Assembly (NCBI GenBank): GCA_003142795.1
Contig: PLNN01000019.1
Location: forward strand, 1 to 51,990
Length of the DNA stretch: 51,990 nucleotides
From: Candidatus Omnitrophota bacterium
GTDB taxonomy: Bacteria > Omnitrophota > Gorgyraeia > 2-01-FULL-45-10
Direction: 5' to 3'
Below, piece after piece: positions 7,836 through 18,500 of the stretch (its first letter is position 1; each line of letters opens with the position of its first letter). The position numbers and the translations under genes were made by a program. The notes under the pieces were generated by a model, which was given only the letters and a program-made list of their open reading frames with translations, had not been told where the DNA came from and made no database searches.

Positions 7836-8945
7836 ATGAAGACAGAGCGCGGGAATATATTCACGCTTAATAAATTATCTGAGAAAGAGATAAAAAATCT
7901 AGAGATCCTGGAGTTAATAAGAAAAAAAGGCGATATCTCACGGGCGGATATTTCAAAAATAACCGGTGTTAACATTGTTTCAACCTGCAGCTATATTAAG
8001 AACTATATAGATAGTAAGCTGATATTCGAAAAAGGTTTTGATGTCTCTACTGGCGGCAGAAAACCGGAACTTGTAGAGCTGAATGCCAGGGAAAATCTTA
8101 TAATCGGCCTGCGCGCCGGTCCGGCATTAGTAAAGGGCGTATTGGTAGACCTGGCGCTTAAGCCGATTAAAAAGACAGAAGTGGCCGTAAGGATGCCGGG
8201 CCCGAAAGGCGTAGAGGATGCATGCAGCGCTTTAATAAGCGAGCTTTTGAAAACTTCCGGCGCAGCCCTTGACAACGTGAGGACTATAGGCGCAGGCGCC
8301 GCTGATCCGGATCCATTTTTGTTAAAAGGCCTTACGGAAAAATTCGGGCCGCGCGTTTTTATCGGAAGTCCCGCAGCTTGCGCAGCCGCCGGCGAAAAAT
8401 ATTTGAATCCGGCCGTCTCGGAATGTAATTTTCTATATATCTTTTCAAGTTTAGGCACAGGGACGTTCGCCCAGAAAGAAGAATTTTTTGAGGATTCGTA
8501 TTCGGAAGATGCCAAATATTTGAGGCCATGGCACGAATCCCTTGGGATAGTTGCAGAGACGAAACGGGAAGTGGCCAAAGGCGTAGGAACGGCGATAGTC
8601 GATCTCGTCAAAGCGGATCTCGGCAGCATTACGGAAGAGACGGTCATGGAAGCGGCGAAACAAAATGACGAGATAGCATTAGGGGTACTGCATAGCGTCG
8701 CGGCCAATCTCGGCGTTCGCATAGCGTATCTTGTCAATTTATTCGCACCCCAAGCGGTCGTTATAGGCGGAGGCCTTGAAAAAGGCGGCGAGCTTATGCT
8801 GGAAAATATAAGACATACCGTTAAGAGATTGGCGTCGAAAAAGCTGGCGGAGAGGGTAAATATCATGCCTTCCGTGGTCGGCGAAGAAGCTGTAAGTATG
8901 GGGGCGGCATCGCTTGCCGTCCGTGAAATATTTTTAAGGGCATAG
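7836..8945 (+). CDS. ROK-family transcriptional regulator
   Basis: The protein has 369 residues. An N-terminal winged helix-turn-helix (about residues 18-75, with SRADISKITGVN as the recognition region) is followed by STGGRKPELVEL, the usual junction to the ROK actin-like domain. The sugar-kinase phosphate motif (DxGxT) is replaced by LRAGPALVKGVLVD, and the CxCGxxGC zinc motif is absent (PWHESLGIV stands in its place). The protein is therefore probably a ligand-sensing repressor without kinase activity. It leads an operon with a zinc-ribbon protein and a TolC-HlyD-RND efflux system, and palindromes overlap its promoter, so it probably controls efflux and itself. The start has no strong SD. 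A five-codon frame (ATG at 7822) ends in a TGA overlapping the ATG. Confidence 0.85.
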   Translation: MKTERGNIFTLNKLSEKEIKNLEILELIRKKGDISRADISKITGVNIVSTCSYIKNYIDSKLIFEKGFDVSTGGRKPELVELNARENLIIGLRAGPALVKGVLVDLALKPIKKTEVAVRMPGPKGVEDACSALISELLKTSGAALDNVRTIGAGAADPDPFLLKGLTEKFGPRVFIGSPAACAAAGEKYLNPAVSECNFLYIFSSLGTGTFAQKEEFFEDSYSEDAKYLRPWHESLGIVAETKREVAKGVGTAIVDLVKADLGSITEETVMEAAKQNDEIALGVLHSVAANLGVRIAYLVNLFAPQAVVIGGGLEKGGELMLENIRHTVKRLASKKLAERVNIMPSVVGEEAVSMGAASLAVREIFLRA

Positions 8946-8977
8946 ATAGATAAATTTAACAAAGCGAGGTCAAGACT

Positions 8978-9340
8978 ATGACGGAAGAAAAATTTTGTAA
9001 GATTTGCGGTAAGTCGTTCGTCCCGAATAAATACAGGACAAATCAGACCGTATGCTCTTCGCTAGAATGCCAGTATCAGCGCCAATTGGACAACATGAAG
9101 ATATGGCGCGGACATAATCCAAACTATTTTAAGTACAAAGAGAGCCAGGATTCTTCATGGAAAGAGACGTGCAGGCATCGTTCTCTGGAATGGCGTAAGA
9201 AACATCAGGAGTATTTAAAGCTCTATAGAGAAGAACACAGGGAGCGGCACAGGAATTACATGAAAGAGTATATGAGAGAATACCGGAAAAAACACAAGAT
9301 AGGGCAGGGCGCGGGAGATATCTTTCAAAGCCCCGCCTAA
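8978..9340 (+). CDS. Small zinc-ribbon protein with basic C-terminal helix
   Basis: The protein has 120 residues. The N-terminal half carries FCKICGKSFVPN and, 16 residues on, VCSSLECQ: paired cysteines of a zinc ribbon. The C-terminal half is a very basic, Arg/Lys/Tyr/His/Glu-rich helix (KHQEYLKLYREEHRERHRNY) that could contact nucleic acid. Similar small CxxC proteins of unknown function are scattered in bacteria and phages, sometimes near mobile elements, but none is visible here. The start is supported by GCGAGGT at 8964-8970. It sits 32 nt after the regulator gene and 32 nt before the TolC-like gene, so it is probably co-transcribed. Its role in efflux or regulation is unknown. Confidence 0.7.
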   Translation: MTEEKFCKICGKSFVPNKYRTNQTVCSSLECQYQRQLDNMKIWRGHNPNYFKYKESQDSSWKETCRHRSLEWRKKHQEYLKLYREEHRERHRNYMKEYMREYRKKHKIGQGAGDIFQSPA

Positions 9341-9372
9341 AGCAGTAAAGATAGGAAGCAATTATAATATAT

Positions 9373-11184
9373 ATGATATTTTCTTTGCGTAACCATAGTC
9401 TGGTGCTGGTCGTATTGGCCTGCATAATGGCCCCGGGCATATCTTTCGCACAAAATCCTCCAGGCGATAGGGTCGGTCTCTCCAGAGAAGAACTTAAGCT
9501 GGAAATGAAACCCGTGTTAAAAACAGATGATAGGCTCGCAGGCGGAAGGCAGGAGCTTAAGCTTTTGCCGAAAGCCGTATTGCCGCAGAGGACTTCTATA
9601 ACATCCGACAAAACGGACACCAAAAAAGTATTCACCACCGAAACCGGTCTTGTAGATGTCGCCTCTATGCCTTCGGGCGTTAGCACTAAGCTGACGCTGG
9701 ACGATTGTGTAAAAATAGCGATTAAAAATCACATTCCCCTGCAGATCGCCCAAAAGAGCGTAACGCTTGCCAGGTGGCGGTTGTGGGAAAACAGGAGAAA
9801 TATGCTTCCCACCGCTACGATAGTTTTCGAAGAATACGGCGGCGAGGTCCAGGCAAGACGATATGTCGGCAGGAAGCAGTATATAGAAGGGCAGCAGCCG
9901 GTATTTCACGGCGGCGAATTATACTATACCATGAAGCAGGCAGAGACAAACATGGAAGTGGTCAGGAACGATTACGACAGGATAAAGAACGATCTCGTCC
10001 TTCAGGTGAAGAAGGCCTACTATTCTTTTGAAAGGGCAGCAGCAAACCTCAGCATACAGCAGGCCCTTGCCGTGGATTCCGCAAGAATACTAGACATGAT
10101 CAATAGGCAATTAGAAGCCAATGTAACTACAAAAATAGAGTTTTTAAACGTCAGCTCTCAGGCAGGCCAGGTAAAATATCAGCTCACTTCAGCCGAAGGC
10201 GACGTATCTATGGCCGAGCTTATATTAAAGCAGGCGATGAATTTAGACTCAGGCGACAGGATAGAGATCGAGCCGAGTCCGGAGTTTAAAAAGGCCGATG
10301 TCGATTATAGTAGATTATTGCGCATAGCGCTTCTCAACAGGCCGGAGATGAAGATAAACTCTCTCCTGATAGATTATTATAATTACGGGAAAAAGATAGC
10401 CGAGGCAAAGGGCTGGATTAAGGTCGACCTTGTAGGCCAATGGGGGCTGGCGGACGAACATTTCAGGCCCCAGGACCTGAACCCGTTGAATAATGACGCC
10501 CTTACAAAGCTGTCACAGCAATGGTACGGAGGAGTAAAGGCAAGCATGCCTTTCTGGGGGTCAACGGCCGAATATCAGTGGACAAAGGAACAATGGACGC
10601 AGGTCGTCAGCGCTTTCCAGGGCACGGAAGCGACAACGAATTCCTATAAGTTCAAGATCCTGGATAAGCTCGATTATTTTTCGGATAAAGAGACGGCAGG
10701 CATAGAATTCGATAAACAGCGGCAGGAGATGAATAAGATAAAACAGGATGTGACAATGGAAGTCAAAGAGGGCTGTTTTAATTACGCGAAAGCGATAATA
10801 CAGCTCGACACGGCATCCAATAAGGTCCAATACCAGGAAAAAGACCTTGAGTTTGTAAAATTGAAGAGAGGCATGGACGAGGCTCAGGATTCGAACGTTG
10901 TGGAAAGCATGATAAAGCTTGCGCAGGAAAAGTTCGGATATCTGCAGGCGTTGGCCGATTGCCGCATATCGCTGGCATCCATAGACAAGGCTATCGGCAT
11001 AGAGGATTATTTTAATCCTGTTAAAAAAGGTAGAAACGAGATCTCCGTGCCCGCTAAAGACCTGGCGCCAAAACCGATAAAGAAGAAGGCCTCATTTCTT
11101 TGGTTTACGACGGAGAAAAAGGTAAAAAATGAAAAAATAGAAAAACCAAAAAATGCAAAGGCTATAGACAAAAAAATAATCTAA
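9373..11184 (+). CDS. TolC-like outer membrane efflux protein
   Basis: The protein has 603 residues, longer than the usual 430-500. It begins with a signal peptide with a SFA|QN site after residue 26. An extension of about 75 residues precedes the first OEP-type motif, LTLDDCVKIAIKNHIPLQIA, the typical TolC opening LxxaxxxALxxNP. Two long coiled-coil stretches (about residues 190-300 and 450-540) correspond to the periplasmic tunnel helices. The C-terminus carries a lysine-rich tail. It is the outer membrane channel partner of the adaptor and two RND pumps directly downstream (gap 13 nt). The SD is weak, and the TATAAT-like sequence immediately upstream is too close to serve as a promoter for this start. 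Confidence 0.85.
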   Translation: MIFSLRNHSLVLVVLACIMAPGISFAQNPPGDRVGLSREELKLEMKPVLKTDDRLAGGRQELKLLPKAVLPQRTSITSDKTDTKKVFTTETGLVDVASMPSGVSTKLTLDDCVKIAIKNHIPLQIAQKSVTLARWRLWENRRNMLPTATIVFEEYGGEVQARRYVGRKQYIEGQQPVFHGGELYYTMKQAETNMEVVRNDYDRIKNDLVLQVKKAYYSFERAAANLSIQQALAVDSARILDMINRQLEANVTTKIEFLNVSSQAGQVKYQLTSAEGDVSMAELILKQAMNLDSGDRIEIEPSPEFKKADVDYSRLLRIALLNRPEMKINSLLIDYYNYGKKIAEAKGWIKVDLVGQWGLADEHFRPQDLNPLNNDALTKLSQQWYGGVKASMPFWGSTAEYQWTKEQWTQVVSAFQGTEATTNSYKFKILDKLDYFSDKETAGIEFDKQRQEMNKIKQDVTMEVKEGCFNYAKAIIQLDTASNKVQYQEKDLEFVKLKRGMDEAQDSNVVESMIKLAQEKFGYLQALADCRISLASIDKAIGIEDYFNPVKKGRNEISVPAKDLAPKPIKKKASFLWFTTEKKVKNEKIEKPKNAKAIDKKII

Positions 11185-11197
11185 GGAGAGATAGCAT

Positions 11198-12436
11198 ATG
11201 GAAGATCTGAAGACCCCCAGTCCCCTGACGCCGGAGAGAAAACCGAAAAAACGGTTATTATTTATCATACTCATAGCAGTGATCGCCGCGGTGATCCTGG
11301 TAAAGACAACCGGCAATATACAGAAGGTCTTGTTCAAGAAAAAACCGGAGATCGCCAAAAAGGCGGCGGGCATAACGTTCGAAGAAGAGACGCTTCCCGT
11401 TAAGGTCTTCAAGGTGAAGAAGACGGACTTCAAGGATACTCTCCCGTCCATAGGCAACATTAAAGGGTTCAAGGAGATAGACCTGAAGTTCCAGGTGCCG
11501 GGCATCATAGAGAGCATAAATTTTGAAGAAGGCGAGAAGATCCAGGAGGGTGACATAATCGCGAGCCTTGTGCAGAAAGACGCCCTCTTGAAATTGAAAT
11601 ATAGCGAAATAGAGATGAGTAAAAATCAAAAGCTTTTGGATATAGGCGCCTTAAGCCCGGTCAAGATGGAGCAATCGAAGATAGAATACGAGTCGGCTAA
11701 ATCCGAACTTGATAAAACCAATATTTATGCCATGTCAAGCGGCCTTTTAGGCTCCAGGCTCGTGGATGTCGGCGGTTTTGTTACGCCGTATGACAAGGTC
11801 GGTGTATTCGTGGATGCGGACAAGGTATACGCAGAGTTCAATATCATCGAAAAGGACGTGCCAAAAGTCGCGTTGGGCCAGAAGGCAGAGGTCTTCGCGG
11901 ACGCGTACCCCAATAAAACTTTTAACGGCGTGATAGACAGGATCGCGCCGATAATAGAAGGCCGGTCAAGGACCGAGAACATTAAAGTCGAGCTTGATAA
12001 TAAGGAAGGCCTTCTTAAGCCCGGGATGTTTGTCCGGACGCTGATCGCTACGTACGAGAAGAAAGACGATATAGTCATTCCTTCATCTGCGCTTAAGAAA
12101 AAAGAGAACGAGTATCTGATATACGTGGTTCATAAAGAAGAGCCCAGGACGGAACCCGTTGTTAAGGAAAAGCCGCAACAAAAAGGCTCCATGAAAAATA
12201 TGTTCGATTTTGGCGCCGCAAAGAAGAAAGAAGAAACTAAGCCGGAGGTCAAGGAAAAACCGGCGGAGTTCGGACAGGTGGAAACGAGAAAAGTAAAGCT
12301 TGGATATATGACACAGGATCTCGTTGAGGTTGAAGACGGTTTGAAGGAAGACGAACTGATCATAGTGGAAATCCAGGAAGAACTTAAAGATAAATCGCGC
12401 GTAGAAATCGGTGAAGTCCAGGAAGGGCTTATTTAA
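11198..12436 (+). CDS. HlyD-type periplasmic adaptor (membrane fusion protein) of RND efflux
   Basis: The protein has 412 residues. A short cytoplasmic N-terminus and transmembrane helix (about 19-35) anchor it in the inner membrane. The lipoyl-like half-motif PGIIESINFEEGEKIQEGDIIA (split for the known G-x(3)-V-x-V-x-x-G-x-x-V-x-x-G-x-x-L pattern) is clear. A short alpha-hairpin, a beta-barrel domain with FADAYPNKTFNGVIDRIAP, and a C-terminal membrane-proximal domain follow. The C-terminal domain is interrupted by a charged insertion of about 50 residues rich in Lys, Glu and Pro (about 312-360), which is unusual. The SD AAGGAG (11183-11188) overlaps the TolC stop codon. It links the TolC-like channel to the RND pumps. 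Confidence 0.88.
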   Translation: MEDLKTPSPLTPERKPKKRLLFIILIAVIAAVILVKTTGNIQKVLFKKKPEIAKKAAGITFEEETLPVKVFKVKKTDFKDTLPSIGNIKGFKEIDLKFQVPGIIESINFEEGEKIQEGDIIASLVQKDALLKLKYSEIEMSKNQKLLDIGALSPVKMEQSKIEYESAKSELDKTNIYAMSSGLLGSRLVDVGGFVTPYDKVGVFVDADKVYAEFNIIEKDVPKVALGQKAEVFADAYPNKTFNGVIDRIAPIIEGRSRTENIKVELDNKEGLLKPGMFVRTLIATYEKKDDIVIPSSALKKKENEYLIYVVHKEEPRTEPVVKEKPQQKGSMKNMFDFGAAKKKEETKPEVKEKPAEFGQVETRKVKLGYMTQDLVEVEDGLKEDELIIVEIQEELKDKSRVEIGEVQEGLI

Positions 12437-12444
12437 GGCAAAAA

Positions 12445-15400
12445 ATGAATTTACCAAAATTTTCGGTAGAACGGCCCGTCACGATCATGATGATCGTGTG
12501 GGGCATTGTAATATTCAGTATAGTCTCTTATCTGAACCTTCCCCAGGAATTATTTCCTCAGATAACATATCCGCAGCTTACGGTAGTCACCCCGTATGAA
12601 AATGCCGCGCCGGAAGAGATAGAGACGCTGATAACAAAAACGATAGAAGAAGCCGTGGGCACTGTTGCCGGGGTGAAGAGGATCACCTCTATATCCAAAG
12701 AAGGCCTGTCGCTTGTAATAGCCGAATTTGGATGGAATCAGAACATAAACTTCGCCGCTCTCGGCATCAGAGAGAAGATAGACCTGATAAAAGAGAAGCT
12801 GCCGCGCGAAGCCGAAGAGCCTACGGTCCTGTCTTACAACCCTTTTGAAAAACCTATTCTCATCTTGAGTATCACTACCTCAAGGGAAGACCGGACGCCC
12901 GTGTCATTGCGCGACCTGACAAAGCGCATGATAAGCGATGAAATAGAAAAAGTGGAAGGCGTAGCGTCGGCCACCATATCGGGCGGGCTTGAGCGCGAGA
13001 TCCAGGTCGAGGTTAACCGGGACAAACTTGAATCAAGGCACATACCGTTATTAGATGTTTCCAAGGCCATATCGAGCTCCAATTTAAATTATCCTGCCGG
13101 AACAATAAAGGAAAGCTTCTATGAATATCTTATCAGGACTCTCGGCGAATTCGATAAAGTCCGCGATATAAACGACGTGTCCGTCGGCGGGGAGACCCCG
13201 GAAGAGGCCTCCGCAAGACAGCCCGAAGATGAAAAAACAAAAAGGGTGGTTTCCCACGATAAGCATCTCATATATTTGAACGATATAGCAACCGTTGTAG
13301 ACGGTGTAAAGGAGAGGACGAGCTACTCCCGTTATAATGGTAAAGAAAACATATCCATCGCCGTCCAGAAGCAGGCGCTCGGCAATACCGTGAGAACGAT
13401 CGCCAAAGTAAAACAAAAATTGCAGCAATTAAAAAGCGATATACCGGCTGATATCAACGTAACCGTAGTAGACGACCAGTCAAAATTTATAAAAAGCTCC
13501 ATCGGCGGTGTGTGGGAAGCCGCGTGGCAGGGCGGGCTCCTCGTCTTCATCGTCCTTTTTTATTTCCTGAGAAATATATGGAGTGCGCTCATAGTGACGA
13601 TCATGATACCGATATCGGTCATGGCAACATTTGTCCTTATGTTCTTTACGGGCATATCGCTAAACATGATGTCTTTGAGCGGCCTCGCGTTCGGCGTAGG
13701 GCACCTTGTCGATACCGCTATAGTTGTTGTGGAAAATATTTTCAGGCATTCCCAGGCCGGTGAAGATAGGAAAACGGCGGCCATAACCGGGACGAACGAA
13801 GTGTTTATCGCCGTAACAGGCTCCATACTTACGAACGTAGTTATCTTCCTGCCTCTTATCTTCGTTATAGGTGTATTCGGCCAGATAATCAGGGATTTTG
13901 CCCTGACGCTGACGTTCGCGCTTCTTGCATCACTAATTGCGTCTATGACGCTTGTGCCGCTCCTTGCCTCCAAAGGACTGAAGGCAGGTAAGACCCTGGC
14001 CCTGGCGCAATCGAAGGTGGGCGTATTTTATGACGGAATGCTGGGAAAATTTCTAAAGGCAAAAGGCAGATATCTTACACTCACGTTCATTGTATTCGTA
14101 ATTTCGCTCAGCGTTTTTGCGTTCCTGGATAAAGAACTTATGCCGAAAGTCGATCAGGGACAGTTTACGATAAGGATAAATATGCCCGCCGGCACAAGGC
14201 TTGAGATAACGAATTCGGTCTCGGAACGGCTGGAAAAATTTCTTTTGACGGTGCCGGAGATAGATACTATCAACGTCACGGTAGGCTCGACCAAAGAGTC
14301 TACTACGAAAAACGTCATAGAGCGTCTCAATTATAACCAGGCCGAAATAGTCGTGAATTTGAAACAGAAGCGAAGACTAAAATCTTCCGACGTTGTACAG
14401 ATCACGAAAAATAATATTGCAGGCATGAACCTCGAAAGAGCAAGGATAGAGTATATACTTCAGGAGAATGTCTTTGCATCAGGCATGGCTACGCAGGCCC
14501 CTGTTACCATACAGCTTAAAGGCAATGATCTTAAAGTCCTCGAAGATATGACGCGCGAGGTCGAAAGAAAGCTTAAAGAAATAGAGGGCATATATGGCGT
14601 CAAAGACGATCTTTCCGAACCGTCGCCCGAAGTGAAGGTGTTCGTAGATAAGGACAAGACTGCGTTATACGGATTGTCCGTCACAGACGTGGCGCAGACT
14701 TCATTGATAGGCCTGAAAGGCTATGTCGCGAGTAAATTTAAAGAGAAGGGTGAGGAATATGACATAAGGGTGCGGCTGCGCCCTCAGGACAGGAGCAGCT
14801 TTAAAAAGCTGGGCGAGATCCAGCTGCAATCGCCCTACGGCGCAAAAGTCCAGTTAAACAGTATCGCGACTTTCGGAAAGTCGAAAGGGCCGAGCGAGAT
14901 CAGAAGGCTGAACCAGGAAAGGGTGGTCTCCGTCTACGCCAATATTTATGACAGGCCTCTTAAAGATATAACCAGCGACGTAGACGCCATGATAGCCAGA
15001 CTTAACATCCCGAAGAATTATTTTGTGAAACTAGCCGGCGAATCGGAAGACATGAAGGCATCATTCGACAGTATCAGGAATGCCATAATCTCGGCATTCC
15101 TGCTCGTTTACATGATAATGGCCGCGCTCTTCGAATCTCTCTGGCAGCCGTTTGTAATAATGTTCACCATACCGTTATCCGTAATAGGAGTGGCATGGGC
15201 CTTATTATTCACCCATACCAGCATAAATGCTTACGTCCTGATGGGATTTGCCATGCTAGGCGGTATAGTGACCAATAACGCCATAGTTTTGATAGACTGT
15301 ATCAATCTGTTCTTATCGAAAGGGATGAAACTTACGGAAGCGGTGGTAAACGCCAGTAAGGTACGTTTAAGGCCGATCCTCATGACAGCCCTCACGACGA

Positions 15401-15588
15401 TATTGGGCCTTGTGCCGATGGCGTTCCTGGGCGGAGAGGGCGCGGAGCTCCGTTCTCCCATGGCAATAACCGTAATGGGCGGATTGACCGTTGCTACATT
15501 TCTCACACTTATAGTTATACCTGCCTTATATCTGTCGACTGTCGAGATATCGAAGAAAATTTTCAAAAACAAACCAAAAAAGGCATAA
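12445..15588 (+). CDS. RND-family efflux transporter (HAE1/AcrB-like), pump 1
   Basis: The protein has 1,047 residues, normal for an RND permease: 12 transmembrane helices and two large periplasmic loops, acting as a trimer driven by protons. The opening MNLPKFSVERPVTIMM and the LPQELFPQI segment are typical. The fourth helix has GVGHLVDTAIVVVEN, keeping one relay aspartate (Asp423) but carrying Thr in place of the adjacent second Asp found in AcrB. A short charged insertion (about residues 250-275, EEASARQPEDEKTKR) interrupts the first periplasmic loop. It starts 8 nt after the adaptor gene. The substrate cannot be told. Two pump genes in tandem recall heteromeric MdtBC-type systems. Confidence 0.92.
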   Translation: MNLPKFSVERPVTIMMIVWGIVIFSIVSYLNLPQELFPQITYPQLTVVTPYENAAPEEIETLITKTIEEAVGTVAGVKRITSISKEGLSLVIAEFGWNQNINFAALGIREKIDLIKEKLPREAEEPTVLSYNPFEKPILILSITTSREDRTPVSLRDLTKRMISDEIEKVEGVASATISGGLEREIQVEVNRDKLESRHIPLLDVSKAISSSNLNYPAGTIKESFYEYLIRTLGEFDKVRDINDVSVGGETPEEASARQPEDEKTKRVVSHDKHLIYLNDIATVVDGVKERTSYSRYNGKENISIAVQKQALGNTVRTIAKVKQKLQQLKSDIPADINVTVVDDQSKFIKSSIGGVWEAAWQGGLLVFIVLFYFLRNIWSALIVTIMIPISVMATFVLMFFTGISLNMMSLSGLAFGVGHLVDTAIVVVENIFRHSQAGEDRKTAAITGTNEVFIAVTGSILTNVVIFLPLIFVIGVFGQIIRDFALTLTFALLASLIASMTLVPLLASKGLKAGKTLALAQSKVGVFYDGMLGKFLKAKGRYLTLTFIVFVISLSVFAFLDKELMPKVDQGQFTIRINMPAGTRLEITNSVSERLEKFLLTVPEIDTINVTVGSTKESTTKNVIERLNYNQAEIVVNLKQKRRLKSSDVVQITKNNIAGMNLERARIEYILQENVFASGMATQAPVTIQLKGNDLKVLEDMTREVERKLKEIEGIYGVKDDLSEPSPEVKVFVDKDKTALYGLSVTDVAQTSLIGLKGYVASKFKEKGEEYDIRVRLRPQDRSSFKKLGEIQLQSPYGAKVQLNSIATFGKSKGPSEIRRLNQERVVSVYANIYDRPLKDITSDVDAMIARLNIPKNYFVKLAGESEDMKASFDSIRNAIISAFLLVYMIMAALFESLWQPFVIMFTIPLSVIGVAWALLFTHTSINAYVLMGFAMLGGIVTNNAIVLIDCINLFLSKGMKLTEAVVNASKVRLRPILMTALTTILGLVPMAFLGGEGAELRSPMAITVMGGLTVATFLTLIVIPALYLSTVEISKKIFKNKPKKA

Positions 15589-15592
15589 CGGC

Positions 15593-18500
15593 ATGAGCCT
15601 GGCCACCTTTTCCATAAGAAGACCTATCACAATGCTGGTCATCTACGCAATTGCGTTCATGGCTGGCCTCGCTTCCCTTGTCCAGCTTCCGGTCGAACTA
15701 TATCGTAATATAAGTTTCGGACAGATAAGCATCATAATAGAAGTCCGCGGCGGCATTCCTCCGACGGAAGTCGAGACGCTCGTCACTAAACCGGTCGAAG
15801 AAGCCGTCGGAAGCGTCAGCCATCTCGAGGAGATGCTTTCGATATCGAAAGAAGGCGAATCCACCGTTATATTAAGTTTTGAGCAGGGCATAGACATGGA
15901 TTTCGCCGCGCTGGAAGTACGGGAAAAATTTGCGCGCGTTAAGAATAAGCTCCCCAAAGAGATAGAGAAACCCATAATAGCGCAATTTAAGCGCTCCGAC
16001 GTTCCCATAGTCATCATAGCGGTCACGAGCCTGAAGAGGACTACGGAAGAGATAAGAAGGATCGTCGATGAAAATATACGGGAAGCTATAAAGCGCATAA
16101 GCGGAGTAGCCGATGCCGAAGTTGCGGGAGGCCGCGAGAGGAAGATATTGATAGAGGCAGACCAGAGGAAGATGGCTGCCTACGGGTTATCTCTTGAGAA
16201 GATAATTTACATGGTCAGCTCCAACAATCTCAATTTGCTGTCGGGCGACATAGAGCATGGTAAAGAGAAATATTTAATACGCGCCATGGGGCTGTATAAA
16301 AACGTAGATGAGATAAAAAATATTCCAGTTTCCGCGCTGCCTGACGGAACGATGATAAGATTGAAAGACGTTGCGAACGTTCTCGATTCGTATCTTGAAC
16401 CTACCGGTTACGCGCGCGTCAACGTCAGGCCCGTCGTTTCTATATATATCCAGAAGGAATCTACGGCAAACACGATAAAAGTCGCCAAAGCGATAGAGAC
16501 AGAAGTCGAGCGCCTCAAAAGCACGGTTCCAAAAGACGTGCAGCTTTTTATAACAAGCAACCAGGCCGACTTTATCAAAAAAGCCATAAATAACCTTAAG
16601 GATTCTCTTCTCGAAGGCGCGGCCCTTATAATATTGGTCCTTGCCTATTTTCTTATAAGGATGAACGCTAATCGGATGATATTTACCACATCTCTTGTCC
16701 TTGCCGCCCTGTCCCTGCCGAAGATAGTGCTGCTGCCTTTGATAGCGGCATTGATAATATCTGCCATGTTCCTGCCTAAGCTAAGGAATGTTTTGGCTAT
16801 GTGCAGCGTCATCCTGGGGCTATCAGCGGCTTTGGGAGTGAATTTCCTATACGTCCTGTTAGTGGGCCTGATAATAATATCCATTGTAATGTACAAGGTC
16901 CGGCCGGTTTTGATAGTTACTTCCGCGATCCCGCTATCTGTTGTCATAACCTTCTTTTTTATGTTGACGATAAAACTATCCCTGAACGTAACTACGCTTT
17001 TCGGCCTTGCCCTGGGAGTAGGAATGCTCGTCGACAATTCGGTCGTAGTATTCGAGAACATACTGAAGAAGAATGAAGAGGGCGAACATGGCGTTGTCGC
17101 CGCCACGGAAGGGGCCGAAGAGGTCCGGACGGCCATACTGGCCGGGACGCTCACGCATATATCTGTTTTTCTTCCCATGGTATTTGTCGGTGAGGAGATA
17201 AAGCTGCTATACGGGGACGTTGCGTGGACCGTGACCTTTTCGCTTCTCGTCTCGCTATTCATAGCCGTTACGGTCGTGCCGCTCCTTTCTTCAAGGATGA
17301 AATTTCACCTGGAGGATATCCCGAAAGGCTACGGGAAGACGAACGTCGTCGGCTTCATGAGCAAGCTCTATAAGGCTCAGAGGACAGGGGTCCTCTTCGT
17401 CATGAGGCGCCGTTACATGGTGCTTACGGCGGCGTTCATCATGTTCGCTGTGTCGGTCTTCCTGTTCAAGAGGCTCGGTACGGAATATCTGGGAACGACG
17501 GAACAGAATAAGTTCACGGTCTTTATAGAGTTACCGACGGGCACCAAACTTGACGTTACGGACGCCATAGTGAAAAAAATGGAAGCCCTCATAAAAGAGG
17601 TCCCTGAGGTGAAAACATTTTCGGCGAGAGTAGAGCCATGGTCGAGCAAGATATATGTTGAACTCGTGAGCCTGACGAAGAGGAAGAGATCGGTTGCCGA
17701 AGTCATAGAAAGCCTCAGGCCCAAGGTCCAGAGGATAAGGCCGGCCTTCATATATTTCGAAGAGGAGCAGGAGGTCGGCACAAAGGAGATCATCATAGAA
17801 CTTTTCGGTTACGATTACAATACGTTAAGGGAAGTCGCCATATCGATGGCGACGCGCCTTGGCACGATCAAGGGTTTTACGGATACAAAGATAAGGATGA
17901 GGGAGGGGCGCCCGGAGCTCGGCCTTAAAGTCGATAGAAAACGGACGGCGCTCTTCGACATGTCGGTGACCGATGTTGCCGATATGATCCACGCGCAGAT
18001 GAGGGGACTACGTGCTACGCTATTCCATACCTCTTCCAGTGAGGTCGAAACCATAGCCCGGCTCGACGAAAAATACAGGAAGACGTTCAAGGACATCCAT
18101 AAGCTTGTCCTGACGAATAAAGCGGAAGAGAATTACTATCTCGACCAGGTGGCGGACTTTAAATACGGGCTTGGCCCGAGCGAAGTATGGCGCAAGAACA
18201 AGACCCGTATGATACAGGTAAGCTCCAATGTAGGAAGGTATCCTTTAAGCAAGGCGGCAGATATGGTTAAGAAATCTATGAGCGATCTAAAGTTGCCCGA
18301 AGGCTACTATTTCAGGATAGGCGGAGATTATCCTACGATGTTAGCCACCCAGAGACAGGCTATGATGCTGCTCGTGCTGGTAACTATATTAATATATCTT
18401 ATCCTCGCGTCACTATTCGAGTCATATTATCAGCCTTTTATTATCATGACGGCAGTCCCGCTCGCCATGGTAGGCGTGGTGATCGCGCTATATGCCACCG

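Noticed and set aside
7822-7839. A five-codon leader frame overlapping the ROK start
   Set aside because: It is too short to judge and has no ribosome-binding site. It is noted under the gene but not called.
8003-8962. A 319-codon open frame on the minus strand
   Set aside because: It is exactly antisense to the clearly coding ROK gene, and its product is low-complexity Ser/Ala/Pro with no motif. It is a by-product of the + strand codon use.
9363-9368. TATAAT just before the TolC-like gene
   Set aside because: It is only 5 nt from the ATG and has no -35 partner at the right distance. The gene is in an operon with small gaps.
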